Of a stretch of DNA of 64,000 nt, positions 54,382 through 63,231 are shown in pieces. The notes under the pieces are model-generated. The model had not been told where the DNA came from, ran no database searches, and was given only the letters and a program-made list of their open reading frames with translations. Origin of the DNA: JACCZX01 sp963807155 (GTDB lineage: Bacteria; Pseudomonadota; Gammaproteobacteria; Burkholderiales; Burkholderiaceae_F); assembly GCA_963807155.1 (NCBI GenBank), contig CAWEAZ010000031.1:434001-498000 (forward strand), written 5' to 3'. The stretch's first letter is position 1, and every line of letters starts with the position of its first letter. Made by a program: the position numbers and the translations under genes.

Positions 54382-56469
54382 TGGACACGACTTCAACAAT
54401 TCACGCTGCGCAACAACATGAACAAGGCGCCGGAAATCCGCTGCTGGACTTTGGTGGGCTGCCGCGCTTCGATCGTATTCAGCCGGATGATGTAACGCCT
54501 GCGATCGACGAGCTACTCGCGAGCGCACGTGAAGTCTTTGTCGCGTATCACCGCAAGCGATTCGGACGTCACGTGGGATTCTGTCGTCGAGCCGTTGAAC
54601 GAGACGACCGACCGGCTCGCGCGTTCGTGGGGTGCGGTGTCGCACATGAACGCCGTGGTCGACACACCGAAGCTGCGCGAGCAATACAACGTGAATCTGC
54701 CAAAGCTCACGGAATTCTGGACGGAGCTTTCGCAGAACTTGGCGCTGTACGAAAAATTCAAGGCGCTGGCAGCCGCCGAAGACTTTGGTCGGTGGCCGGA
54801 GGTCCGTCGCAAGGTCGTGGAGAATGAGCTGCGCGATTTTCGCCTCGGTGGCGCCGAACTGGCGGCAGACAAGAAAGATCGTTTTAAGAAGATTCGCGAA
54901 CGCGAATCACAGGTTTCAACGCGCTTTGCGGAAAATGTGCTTGACGCAACGAATGCATTTGCGCTTTATGTAGACGACGCGAGCGCGCTCGCCGGCGTGC
55001 CGCATGATGCCTTGCAGATGTTGTCCGAATCCGCACAAGCCGACGGTAAGACCGGCTACAAGATCTCACTGCAGTATCCGAGCTATTCCGCGATCCTCGA
55101 TTACGCGCATGACCGCGCGCTGCGCCAACAGATGTACCGCGCCTATTCCACCAAGGCATCGGAATTCGGCAATCCGGAATGGAACAACGGCCCGTTAATG
55201 GTCGAGTTACTGAAGCTGCGACGCGAGCACGCGCAGTTGCTCGGATACAAGAGCTTTGCTGAAGTGTCGCTGGTGGCGAAAATGGCTGAAAGCCCGGCGC
55301 AGGTGCTCGAGTTCCTGCGCGATCTCGCGCGCCGCGCGAAGCCCTACGCGGAGCGCGACATCACCGAGCTGCGCGAGTTTGCATCGGAGCATCTCGGCAT
55401 CGTGGACCTGCAGCCCTGGGATGTGTCGTATGCCAGTGAAAAGTTGCGCGAGCAGCGCTATTCGTACTCCGAGCAAGAGCTAAAACAATACTTCACCGAG
55501 CCGCGCGTACTTGCGGGTTTATTCAAGGTGATCGAAACGCTTTTTGCCGTAGCGATTCGCGAAGAAACAGCGCCGGTGTGGCACCCGGATGTGCGCTTCT
55601 ATCGAATCGACAATTTGCGCGGCCAACTGGTCGGGCAGTTCTATCTCGATTTATATGCACGCGACCACAAGCAAGGCGGCGCTTGGCAAGGAGACGCGCG
55701 CAGCCGGCGCGCAAGGCGTACGGCACTCGCGACGCCGGTGTCGTTTTTGACCTGCAATTTTTCGCGCCCGGCCGGAGGCAGGCCTGCGACGCTCAAGCAC
55801 GACGACGTGCTTACGTTGTTTCACGAGTTTGGCCACGGGCTGCATCACATGCTGACACGGGTCGACGAGCCCTCGGTATCGGGAATCCAGGGCGTCGAGT
55901 GGGACGCGGTTGAACTGCCCTCGCAATTCATGGAGAACTTTGCCTGGGAGTGGGAGGTTCTGCAGATGTTGACCCAGCACGTCGACACCGGCGACAGGCT
56001 ACCGCGAGCCCTGTTTGAAAAAATGCTGGCGGCAAAGAATTTCCAAAGCGGTATGTCCACGATGCGCCAGCTCGAATTCGCGCTATTCGACATGTTGCTG
56101 CACTCAGCGGCCGAATGGCCTGACGAAGCGCACGTGATGAAGCTGCTGGCGGACGTCCGGCGTGAAGTTTCGGTGCTGGTTCCGCCCGAATACAACCGTT
56201 TTCCGCACGCTTTCTCGCACATCTTCGCGGGCGGTTACGCCGCAGGCTATTACAGCTACAAATGGGCCGAAGTTTTGTCGGCCGATGCGTATTCGGCGTT
56301 TGAAGAGAGCGAGGACGGCGGCGTCCTAAGCCCCGCAATCGGCAGCCGGTTTCTGGACGAGGTATTGGCGGTCGGAGGCAGCCGCCCTGCGATGCAATCG
56401 TTCGTGGCGTTCCGCGGGCGCAAGCCGACGATTGATGCATTACTAAGGCACAACGGTATGGTGAGTTAG
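54378..56469 (+). CDS. prlC: Oligopeptidase A (M3 family zinc peptidase), with one frameshift
   Basis: About 697 residues. The zinc motif is HEFGHGLHHM with the third ligand further on in the SQFMENFAWEWEVL segment, plus the usual GYAAGYYSYKWAEVLSADAY near the end. The first 55 codons are in one frame (NPLLDFGGLPRFDRIQPDDV) and the rest in another; one T too many near 54547 explains it. Degrades short peptides in the cytoplasm. It overlaps folD and is followed by the DUF4124 genes. Confidence 0.92.
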
Positions 56470-56474
56470 TGACA

Positions 56475-57044
56475 ATGAATGCGAATTTTTCCCGTTTCGC
56501 TCTGGCCACGCTGTTGGCAGCTGCGCTGCCTGCAGTAGCGCAATATCGTTGGACGGATCCCGACGGCCGCGTCAACTATGGCGATGCGCCGCCAGCGGAT
56601 GCGAAGAATCTGTCCCGGATCGATGGCCGCGCCCGGTCCGAGGCCGGCGACCCGACAGGCCGGCATTCCCTTTGAGTTGCGCAAGGCCATGACGAGCCTT
56701 CCCATCACGCTCTACACGGCCCCGGATTGCGGACCCTGCGAATCGGCGCGCGCCTGGTTACGGCGGCGAGGAGCGCCGTATCAGGAGATCGTCGTCGACA
56801 CCGAGTGTGGATGCCGAAGAGTTCAAGCGTCGCGTCGGAACCACTTCAGTGCCGGTCATGACGCTCGGTCGCTACGCCTCACGTGGGATTTAACGAGGGC
56901 GCATGGTCGGCCGCACTGAGTGCTGCCGGCTACCCGGCGCAGATCGTATTACCGCCAACGTATCGCCCCGAGCCGCCGAAACCGATCCTGCCACGCGATG
57001 CGCCCGAGCGCCCGGCCGCGAATTCGCCGGCGCCCAAGAGCTAA
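56475..57044 (+). CDS. DUF4124-glutaredoxin domain protein, first copy, with three frameshifts
   Basis: A signal peptide (FALATLLAAALPAVAQ) is followed by the DUF4124 motif QYRWTDPDGRVNYGDAPP, then a glutaredoxin/thioredoxin-like domain with the redox pair in APDCGPCESARAWL (CGPC), and VGTTSVPVMTLGRYAS. A Pro-rich tail (YRPEPPKPILPRDAPE) ends at 57044. Breaks lie near 56660, 56812 and 56890. It is a tandem relative of the next gene; the number of breaks means real decay cannot be excluded. Likely a periplasmic thiol protein. Confidence 0.65.
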
Positions 57045-57060
57045 CAGCACGGAGTTCTGA

Positions 57061-57651
57061 ATGAAATTGTCGATCGTATTGTCAAGATTCCTCGCTGTGG
57101 GAATCGTCGCATTGATGCAATCTTCGGTGATGGCCCAGGCACTCGCGGACCCCGATAAAGAGCGCAAGTTTCTCTATCGCTGGACCGATACCCGCGGCCA
57201 GGTGAATTACGGCGACCGGCCTCCGCCTGACGCTCTGAATCTGTTGCGCATTGATCTGCGACAGATTGGGGAACAAGTTCAATCGCTGTTGCCTTATCAA
57301 GTTCGGCGCGCGCAGTCGATGTATCCAGTGATGCTCTTTACAGCGGGCAAGTGCCCACCGTGCGGTACGGCGCGCGAGTTTCTGATCAAGCGGGGCATAC
57401 CGTTCGCGGAGCGAACGATTGAAACCGGCGACGACTCGGTTGAGCTCAAGCGACTGACACAAGCCGAGGGAGTGCCCGTAGCAACCATAGGTACCGCGTC
57501 GCTGATTGGGTTTGACCCCGACGAATGGAACATCACGCTGGATGCATCCGGATATCCGAAGACATCGCAGCTGACTGCCACCTTTAGACAAGAGCCTGCA
57601 CGTCCGCTCACGCAAAAGGAAAAGGCGCCTCCAGCGGTCGCCAAGCAATAG
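57061..57651 (+). CDS. DUF4124-glutaredoxin domain protein, second copy
   Basis: 196 residues, intact. The signal peptide ends near residue 30; YRWTDTRGQVNYGDRPPPDA is the DUF4124 part (residues 38-57), and the glutaredoxin-like part has TAGKCPPCGTAREFLIKRGI (CPPC) and VPVATIGTASLIGFDPDEW. A Pro/Lys-rich tail follows. It lies 16 bases after the first copy. The different redox pairs (CGPC and CPPC) and only partial similarity suggest older duplication. Role unknown, presumably thiol/disulfide chemistry in the periplasm. Confidence 0.8.
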   Translation: MKLSIVLSRFLAVGIVALMQSSVMAQALADPDKERKFLYRWTDTRGQVNYGDRPPPDALNLLRIDLRQIGEQVQSLLPYQVRRAQSMYPVMLFTAGKCPPCGTAREFLIKRGIPFAERTIETGDDSVELKRLTQAEGVPVATIGTASLIGFDPDEWNITLDASGYPKTSQLTATFRQEPARPLTQKEKAPPAVAKQ

Positions 57652-57700
57652 CAGACACACAAAGCAGTGCCGAATCGCGCAGGAAGCTCAACCACCTTTG

Positions 57701-58291
57701 TTAGGTTTGACTTTCTGCTTCGCCACTTCCCGCCATTTCCTGGCGTTTGCGATACGGCGCGATCACTTGCTTGTCCAGCCAGTACGAGAACTTGTGCGCA
57801 GCCGCGTCGGTCCGGCGATCGAGCCACGCCTTGATTCCGATTTCGGAGAACGCCAATAGGCGCGAACCGGGCGGTCGCACGAGTCCGTCTCGCCCTGCAA
57901 TCTCGCGCACGCGGGCAATGTTGCGCTGACGGCCCAGCAGCCCAAGGGCATCAAACACATCGTCAGCGGAAAACCAGATTGAATCGCCCTGCGTAAGAAC
58001 TCTTATCTGGCGGCCGTCGAACTCGTAGTACGTACCGTTCCATTCGGCCCACGCGCCTTCGTATTGCCAGCGCCACCATGCACGGATGAAACGATACGTC
58101 GGCCAAAGCAGCCACAGTCCCCAAAACGGGGCCACGAGAATGAGACTAAGTGCACCGGTGCCACCTTTGACGTCATTGAGGAACAACGCCCCGCCGACGA
58201 CACCCCAGGCCACCCAGATCATCCAACCCCATCGAACGATCCGCTCGTCGGGGTCCTGTTCAAGCCACGAAGCAGCACGCGCCATCAGCAA
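57701..58291 (-). CDS. Membrane protein with C-terminal BRO-N-like domain
   Basis: 196 residues. Two membrane helices lie at about 18-40 and 46-72. The following part (90-185) resembles BRO-N/phage antirepressor domains: GRQIRVLTQGDSIWFSADDV, then DALGL and RIVREI-like helices, LLAFSEIGIKAWLDRRTDAA and KFSYWLDKQVIAPYRKR. In phages that domain binds DNA, but here it is tethered to the membrane. The next gene (58305-58622), 14 bases upstream on the same strand, encodes a 2TM protein, so the two may form a unit. Function unknown; the domain call is by eye. Confidence 0.65.
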   Translation of the reverse strand: MLMARAASWLEQDPDERIVRWGWMIWVAWGVVGGALFLNDVKGGTGALSLILVAPFWGLWLLWPTYRFIRAWWRWQYEGAWAEWNGTYYEFDGRQIRVLTQGDSIWFSADDVFDALGLLGRQRNIARVREIAGRDGLVRPPGSRLLAFSEIGIKAWLDRRTDAAAHKFSYWLDKQVIAPYRKRQEMAGSGEAESQT

Positions 58292-58304
58292 GTGAGGCGC
58301 TCGA

Positions 58305-58622
58305 TCACACGCGACGGCGTTGTTCTTCCTCCGTCAGCTCCTTCAGCCGGCGCTCTTCCCAGTCGCGACCCAGCAAGCCGATCATCCCGAAAGTCGACAA
58401 CGCGTGGATCGTCAGGCCGATGCCCCATCCGATTGCAGGCCAGACGAACCACCACCGCCCATGGCCGGTCAGCACGTTGATGACGAACAACCCGCTGATC
58501 ACGATGACATAGATCGCCAGATGAACGTAAAAGCTCTTCTCGGCGACGAGCCGACGACGAGCGCGTTGCTCTGCGCTTGCGGGGTCATTCGAATCGACTG
58601 ATCGCGCGTTGTCTGTGCTCAT
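58305..58622 (-). CDS. 2TM domain protein
   Basis: 105 residues. An N-terminal charged region (1-30) precedes two membrane helices (about 33-52 and 60-82) and a charged coiled-coil tail ending EEEQRRRV. The RRLVAEKSFYVHLAIYVIV and FVWPAIGWGIGLTIHALSTF segments match the small 2TM domain family that is often fused to sensor kinases; here it is free-standing. It may act with the membrane BRO-N-like protein just downstream. Confidence 0.85.
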   Translation of the reverse strand: MSTDNARSVDSNDPASAEQRARRRLVAEKSFYVHLAIYVIVISGLFVINVLTGHGRWWFVWPAIGWGIGLTIHALSTFGMIGLLGRDWEERRLKELTEEEQRRRV

Positions 58623-58652
58623 CGCTTTCTCCGTCCGGAGACGCGATTATGA

Positions 58653-61600
58653 CTAAGCCTTGTCGGCAGGTTGATGGGTCAGTGCAGACGCCCCGCGGCG
58701 GCGCGCCTTGAACCGCCGTTCGAAGGCGTCGAGATAGCTGTAGATCACCGGCACCACGACCAGCGTCAGCAATGTCGAGGTGATGACGCCGCCGATGATC
58801 GCGCGACCCATCGGCGCCTGCTGCTCTGAGCCTTCACCAAGTCCGATTGCCAATGGCAGCATGCCGAAGATCATTGCCGCGGTGGTCATCAATATCGGTC
58901 GAAGCCGGACTTGACCTGCAGCGAGCAGTGCTTCGTTGCGCGCCAGTCCGTCGCGCTGACCCTTGTTTGCGAAATCCACCAGCAGAATTGCGTTCTTCGT
59001 GACCAAGCCCATTAAAAACACGATACCGATCATCGAGAAGATATTCAGCGTCGTGTTGGTGAGCAACAGTGCCAGCATCACGCCGACGATCGACAGCGGC
59101 AGCGACGCCATGATCGCGATCGGCTGCAGGAAGCTGCCGAACTGCGACGCGAGCACGATGTAGATGAAGATCACAGCCAGGGCCAGCGCACCGAAGATCG
59201 CCGCGTTAACCTCCTCCTGATCGCGAATCTGTCCGCCGATATCGAAGCGCAAGCCGGGTGGCAGCTCGTACGCCTTCACCATCGCCTGCACTTCCTTGCC
59301 CGCGTCCCCCGAAGGCCGGCCCTGCACGTTGGCCCATAGCGCAATCCGGCGCTGCAAATCCTGGCGTCGGATGTTCTCCGGATTAAATGTGCGTTCGATG
59401 GTCGCAATCGCGCGCAGCGGAATGACCTCCGGCGTGCCGTCGGCCATCAAACGGCTGGTCGCGATATTGATCCCCGAAATATCGTCGATCACAGTGCGGC
59501 TGGCGCGCGGAATCTGCGTGATCACTTCGTAGTTTTGGCCGTCGGGTGCGAGCCAGTAGCCCGAGTTCTCACCGCCGATCAGTGCCCGCAGTGTCGTACC
59601 GAGCTGGGCGTAAGTCACGCCGTACTCGGAAGCGAGCTCGGGCTTCAACCGCACCGACAATGCAGGTGTGCCCTCCTTGTACGACACCTCGATATCGGTA
59701 ATGCCGCGAATCGACAGAATTTTCTGCCGCAGGTCCGCGATCACGCGCTGCATCTCGGCATCGTTGTTCCCTAACAATGCAACGTAGATGGGCCCGCCCC
59801 AACCTACTTTCATTTCGATACCGGGAATCGCCGCCAGCTTTTGACGGATCGCCTGCTCGAGCTTTTTCTGTGAGCGATCGCGCTCGGAGCGAGGTACAAG
59901 TTTCAGATTAAGCCTGCCTGTGTTCTTCGCGCCCTCGGTTCCGATGCCGGTGTCGATCGAATCAATCTCCTTGAAGTCGCGCAGGGCCTGCTCGACACGC
60001 TTGACTCGCTCGTCGGCGTATTCGAGGCTGGACCCCACCGGCATCGTCAGCCGCACGCTGGTGAAGCTTTCGTCGCTCTCCGGCATCATCTCGGTGCCGA
60101 CGACCCCCGCAATCGGTATCGCAAGTGCGAAGCTCAGCGCCGCGATCCACAGCGTAATTCCACGCGGAGTGATCGTCGCAAAGCGTGGCTTCAGGTGGCT
60201 AGCGTCTAACGTGCGCAGCGCGCGCCAGATGCCGATCGCTGGCAAACCGATTGGAACATTGAGCTTTGGCACCTTTGTGCCAAGCGTCCACTGGCGCGGC
60301 GACAGAACCCAGCCAAGCAACCTTCCATAGATCGCATGTACGCGGTCCATAAAGCGATCGAAGCCTCGCAGCACCGGGCCCACGAAGCGCGCTTCGTGCA
60401 TGCCGCGCGGGGGGTCGCGCCAGACCGCAGACAGCATCGGATCGAGCGTAAAGCTGACGAACAGCGACACCAGCACCGCGACCGCGACCGTGATGCCGAA
60501 CGGATAAAAGAACTTGCCGACGATGCCGCCCATGAACGCGATCGGCACGAAAACCGCCACGATCGAGAACGTCGTCGCCAGCACAGCAAGTCCGATTTCG
60601 TCGGTGCCTTCGCGCGCCGCCGTGTAGTGATCCTTGCCCATGTGAATATGGCGCACGATGTTTTCGCGTACGACGATCGCGTCGTCGATCAGCAGGCCGA
60701 TGCACAGACTGAGCGCCATCATCGTCATGTAGTTCAACGTGAACCCGAACACCCTGAGCGAAATGAACGTCGCGATCACTGCGATCGGCAGCGTGAGCCC
60801 GGTAATCACCGTGCTGCGCCAACTGCCAAGAAACAGAAACACGATCAACACCGTCAACAGCGCGCCTTCGATGATCGTTATCTTGACGTTGTTGACCGCG
60901 CCCTTGACGAAGTCTGAAGTCGAGCGCAGCAGCTTCAGTTCGGTACCCGCCGGTAACAGCTTGCGAATATCTTCGGCTGCGATCTTCAGGCTGTCGCCCA
61001 CCTGCACGATATTGGCGTCCTGCGCCTTGAAGATGTAGAAGCTGATCGCGGGTACGCCGTTGATACGCGCGATCGAGTTGCGTTCACGCTCGGTGTCGAA
61101 CACTTCGGCAACCTGCGACAGCAGGATCGGCGCCCCGCTCTTGCGCGCGACGATGATCTTGCCGAAATTGGCCGGCTCTTCGATGCGGCCGTCGACGCGA
61201 ACGATCGCTTCGACCGTGTTGTTACTGATCGTGCCGACTGGAACGCTGACGTTCGCGTTGCGCAGCGCAGTGACCACTTGATCGACTGTCAGGCCGAACG
61301 CGGTCAACCGGCCCGGATCAACACGCACCTGAATTTCGCGCGTCACGGTACCGGCAAGTGAGACCTTCCCGACGCCACTGACACGCTCGAAGCCTTTCTG
61401 CACGACCTGCTCGCCGAGCGTCGTCAGCTGGCGTTGCGACAGTCCTTTGCCCAACAGCGCATAAAAAGCAACCGGCTCGTCGTTTTCGTCGCCGCCGCGC
61501 TGCACGACCGGATCCTTAACGTCGCGCGGAAAACCTGCGCGAATCTGCGCAATCTTGTCGCGCACTTCCTGCGTGACACGGTCAGTGTCGACATCGAGCC

Positions 61601-61886
61601 GAAATTCGATCCATGAAAACGAGATCCCTTCATATGAGGCCGACAAAATGCGCTTGACGCCCGCGACCGTGTTGACCGCATTTTCGATCGGTTTGGCCAG
61701 ATCGTTTTCCACCTGCTCGGGTGAAGCGCCCGGGTACCGCACCTGAATCGACACGACCGGCGGACGCACGTCAGGCATCGCTTCGACGCCGAGCTTCGCG
61801 TAAGAAAAGAGCCCGAGCACGGTAAGCGCCACCATCACCATCGTGGCGAATACGGGGTGATTGATCGAAACGCGAGTCATCCACAT
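58653..61886 (-). CDS. RND efflux transporter permease (HAE1/AcrB type)
   Basis: 1,077 residues, with 12 membrane helices and two large periplasmic loops, as in AcrB/MexB-like pumps. TM4 carries the proton-relay aspartates in GLLIDDAIVVREN. Other landmarks are the opening VSINHPVFATMVMVALTVLG, GVEAMPDVRPPVVSIQVRYP and TKNAILLVDFANKGQRDGLA. With the adaptor gene 14 bases upstream, it forms a drug/solvent/metabolite efflux pair. No outer-membrane channel gene is in the window. Substrate unknown. Confidence 0.95.
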   Translation of the reverse strand: MWMTRVSINHPVFATMVMVALTVLGLFSYAKLGVEAMPDVRPPVVSIQVRYPGASPEQVENDLAKPIENAVNTVAGVKRILSASYEGISFSWIEFRLDVDTDRVTQEVRDKIAQIRAGFPRDVKDPVVQRGGDENDEPVAFYALLGKGLSQRQLTTLGEQVVQKGFERVSGVGKVSLAGTVTREIQVRVDPGRLTAFGLTVDQVVTALRNANVSVPVGTISNNTVEAIVRVDGRIEEPANFGKIIVARKSGAPILLSQVAEVFDTERERNSIARINGVPAISFYIFKAQDANIVQVGDSLKIAAEDIRKLLPAGTELKLLRSTSDFVKGAVNNVKITIIEGALLTVLIVFLFLGSWRSTVITGLTLPIAVIATFISLRVFGFTLNYMTMMALSLCIGLLIDDAIVVRENIVRHIHMGKDHYTAAREGTDEIGLAVLATTFSIVAVFVPIAFMGGIVGKFFYPFGITVAVAVLVSLFVSFTLDPMLSAVWRDPPRGMHEARFVGPVLRGFDRFMDRVHAIYGRLLGWVLSPRQWTLGTKVPKLNVPIGLPAIGIWRALRTLDASHLKPRFATITPRGITLWIAALSFALAIPIAGVVGTEMMPESDESFTSVRLTMPVGSSLEYADERVKRVEQALRDFKEIDSIDTGIGTEGAKNTGRLNLKLVPRSERDRSQKKLEQAIRQKLAAIPGIEMKVGWGGPIYVALLGNNDAEMQRVIADLRQKILSIRGITDIEVSYKEGTPALSVRLKPELASEYGVTYAQLGTTLRALIGGENSGYWLAPDGQNYEVITQIPRASRTVIDDISGINIATSRLMADGTPEVIPLRAIATIERTFNPENIRRQDLQRRIALWANVQGRPSGDAGKEVQAMVKAYELPPGLRFDIGGQIRDQEEVNAAIFGALALAVIFIYIVLASQFGSFLQPIAIMASLPLSIVGVMLALLLTNTTLNIFSMIGIVFLMGLVTKNAILLVDFANKGQRDGLARNEALLAAGQVRLRPILMTTAAMIFGMLPLAIGLGEGSEQQAPMGRAIIGGVITSTLLTLVVVPVIYSYLDAFERRFKARRRGASALTHQPADKA

Positions 61887-61900
61887 AACTAGGTCTCGCT

Positions 61901-63070
61901 CTAGTTTCTTGCGGGTGCGACGCGCTCTTTATCGGCGACGCTCGCGTCCGGTGCCTGGCTGATGACCTTGGCGGCAAGGCCATCCTTCAAGTTGTCGAAC
62001 TTGGTCGCAAGCACGACTTCGCCCGGCGCCAACCCCGATATCACTTCAACAAACTGCGCGCGCTCGTCGCGCTTGCCGATCACGACGTTTCTGCGCCAAA
62101 GCTTCTGATCGGCCACGATCCACACGAACGTCTGCGCGGCATCGGTGCGCACCGCCGATAGTGGCAACGCTGGCACTTCGACTTCGGGCGCAATCGTCAG
62201 CAGCACGCGCGCGAACATGCCTGCCTTCAGCAACGAATCCTCATTCGAAAGCGACACATAAATGTTGATCGTGCGCGTGCCCGGCTCTGCACTCGGATTG
62301 ATGCGCTCCACCCGCCCTTCGAACTTGCGACCGTCGATGCCCTCGACGTCGACGTGCGTCGGCATCCCCTTGCGAATCTGCGTGACGTCGGAGATCGGCA
62401 CCTGCGCCTGCACTTCCAGTTGCGCCAGATCCACGATCGACAGCAACGGAGCGTCGAAGCTGACTTTCTCGCCGGGCTGTACGTGACGCTTGGACACCGT
62501 TCCCGAGATCGGCGCACGCACCACGGCGTCGGTCATCGACAGCTGCGTCAATTCCAGTTGTGCTTGCGCCGCGGCATGCGCTGCAAGCTGCACCTGGTGC
62601 GCGCTGTCCGCCTGATCGAACGCGTTTTGCGAAATGAAATTCTGTTTGACGAGCTGCGCGTTCGACTGCCGTGTGCGCTCCGCCATCGCCAGTTGCGCAC
62701 GCGATGATTCAAGCGTTGCCTTGCGCTCGGCCATCTGCGCGCGCAATTGCGCGGTGTCGAACTCGGCAATCGGTTGGCCGGCGGTCACGCGGTCACCTTC
62801 TCGCACGAGGACGCGTTTGACTTCGGCCGATAGCTTCGCGCGGACCGTCGCCTGTGAAACAGCCTGGACCGAGCCAGGAACCGCGAGTTCTACCGACAAA
62901 CGCTTCGGCTGCAACGAAACAACGTCGCGCTGCGAAAATTCAAGCGGCGGACGCTCGCCCTTCTTGGCAGCATCGCCAGCGGCTTTCTTTGACGAAATCG
63001 CAATCGCGGCGCCGGCAACCACAACGGCAGCTACAGCCGCGGTCAATATCCATCCTGTGCGCTTACGCAT
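61901..63070 (-). CDS. RND efflux periplasmic adaptor (membrane fusion protein)
   Basis: 389 residues from an ATG at 63070 preceded by GGGGGA. An N-terminal membrane/signal segment (WILTAAVAAVVVAGAAIAI), the lipoyl-like part (AKLSAEVKRVLVREGDRVTA), a helical hairpin (about 105-155, LRAQMAERKATLESSRAQLA), then beta-barrel domains (APISGTVSKRHVQPGEKVSF and the ERINPSAEPGTRTINIYVSL stretch). It links the permease to an outer-membrane channel that is not encoded here. Confidence 0.93.
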   Translation of the reverse strand: MRKRTGWILTAAVAAVVVAGAAIAISSKKAAGDAAKKGERPPLEFSQRDVVSLQPKRLSVELAVPGSVQAVSQATVRAKLSAEVKRVLVREGDRVTAGQPIAEFDTAQLRAQMAERKATLESSRAQLAMAERTRQSNAQLVKQNFISQNAFDQADSAHQVQLAAHAAAQAQLELTQLSMTDAVVRAPISGTVSKRHVQPGEKVSFDAPLLSIVDLAQLEVQAQVPISDVTQIRKGMPTHVDVEGIDGRKFEGRVERINPSAEPGTRTINIYVSLSNEDSLLKAGMFARVLLTIAPEVEVPALPLSAVRTDAAQTFVWIVADQKLWRRNVVIGKRDERAQFVEVISGLAPGEVVLATKFDNLKDGLAAKVISQAPDASVADKERVAPARN

Positions 63071-63231
63071 CCAACAATCCCCCTGGGACGTACGGCTTTT
63101 GGCCAACCATCCGTAATGGGGCGCGATTATCCTCGACCGGGCGTCGGCGTCTCGTTTGCTGCGACGAACTGCGCCAAGGTGCGACGAAATGCAGGGACTG
63201 TGGGTCCGGCGTCTTTGCTCTAGCGCCGCTT

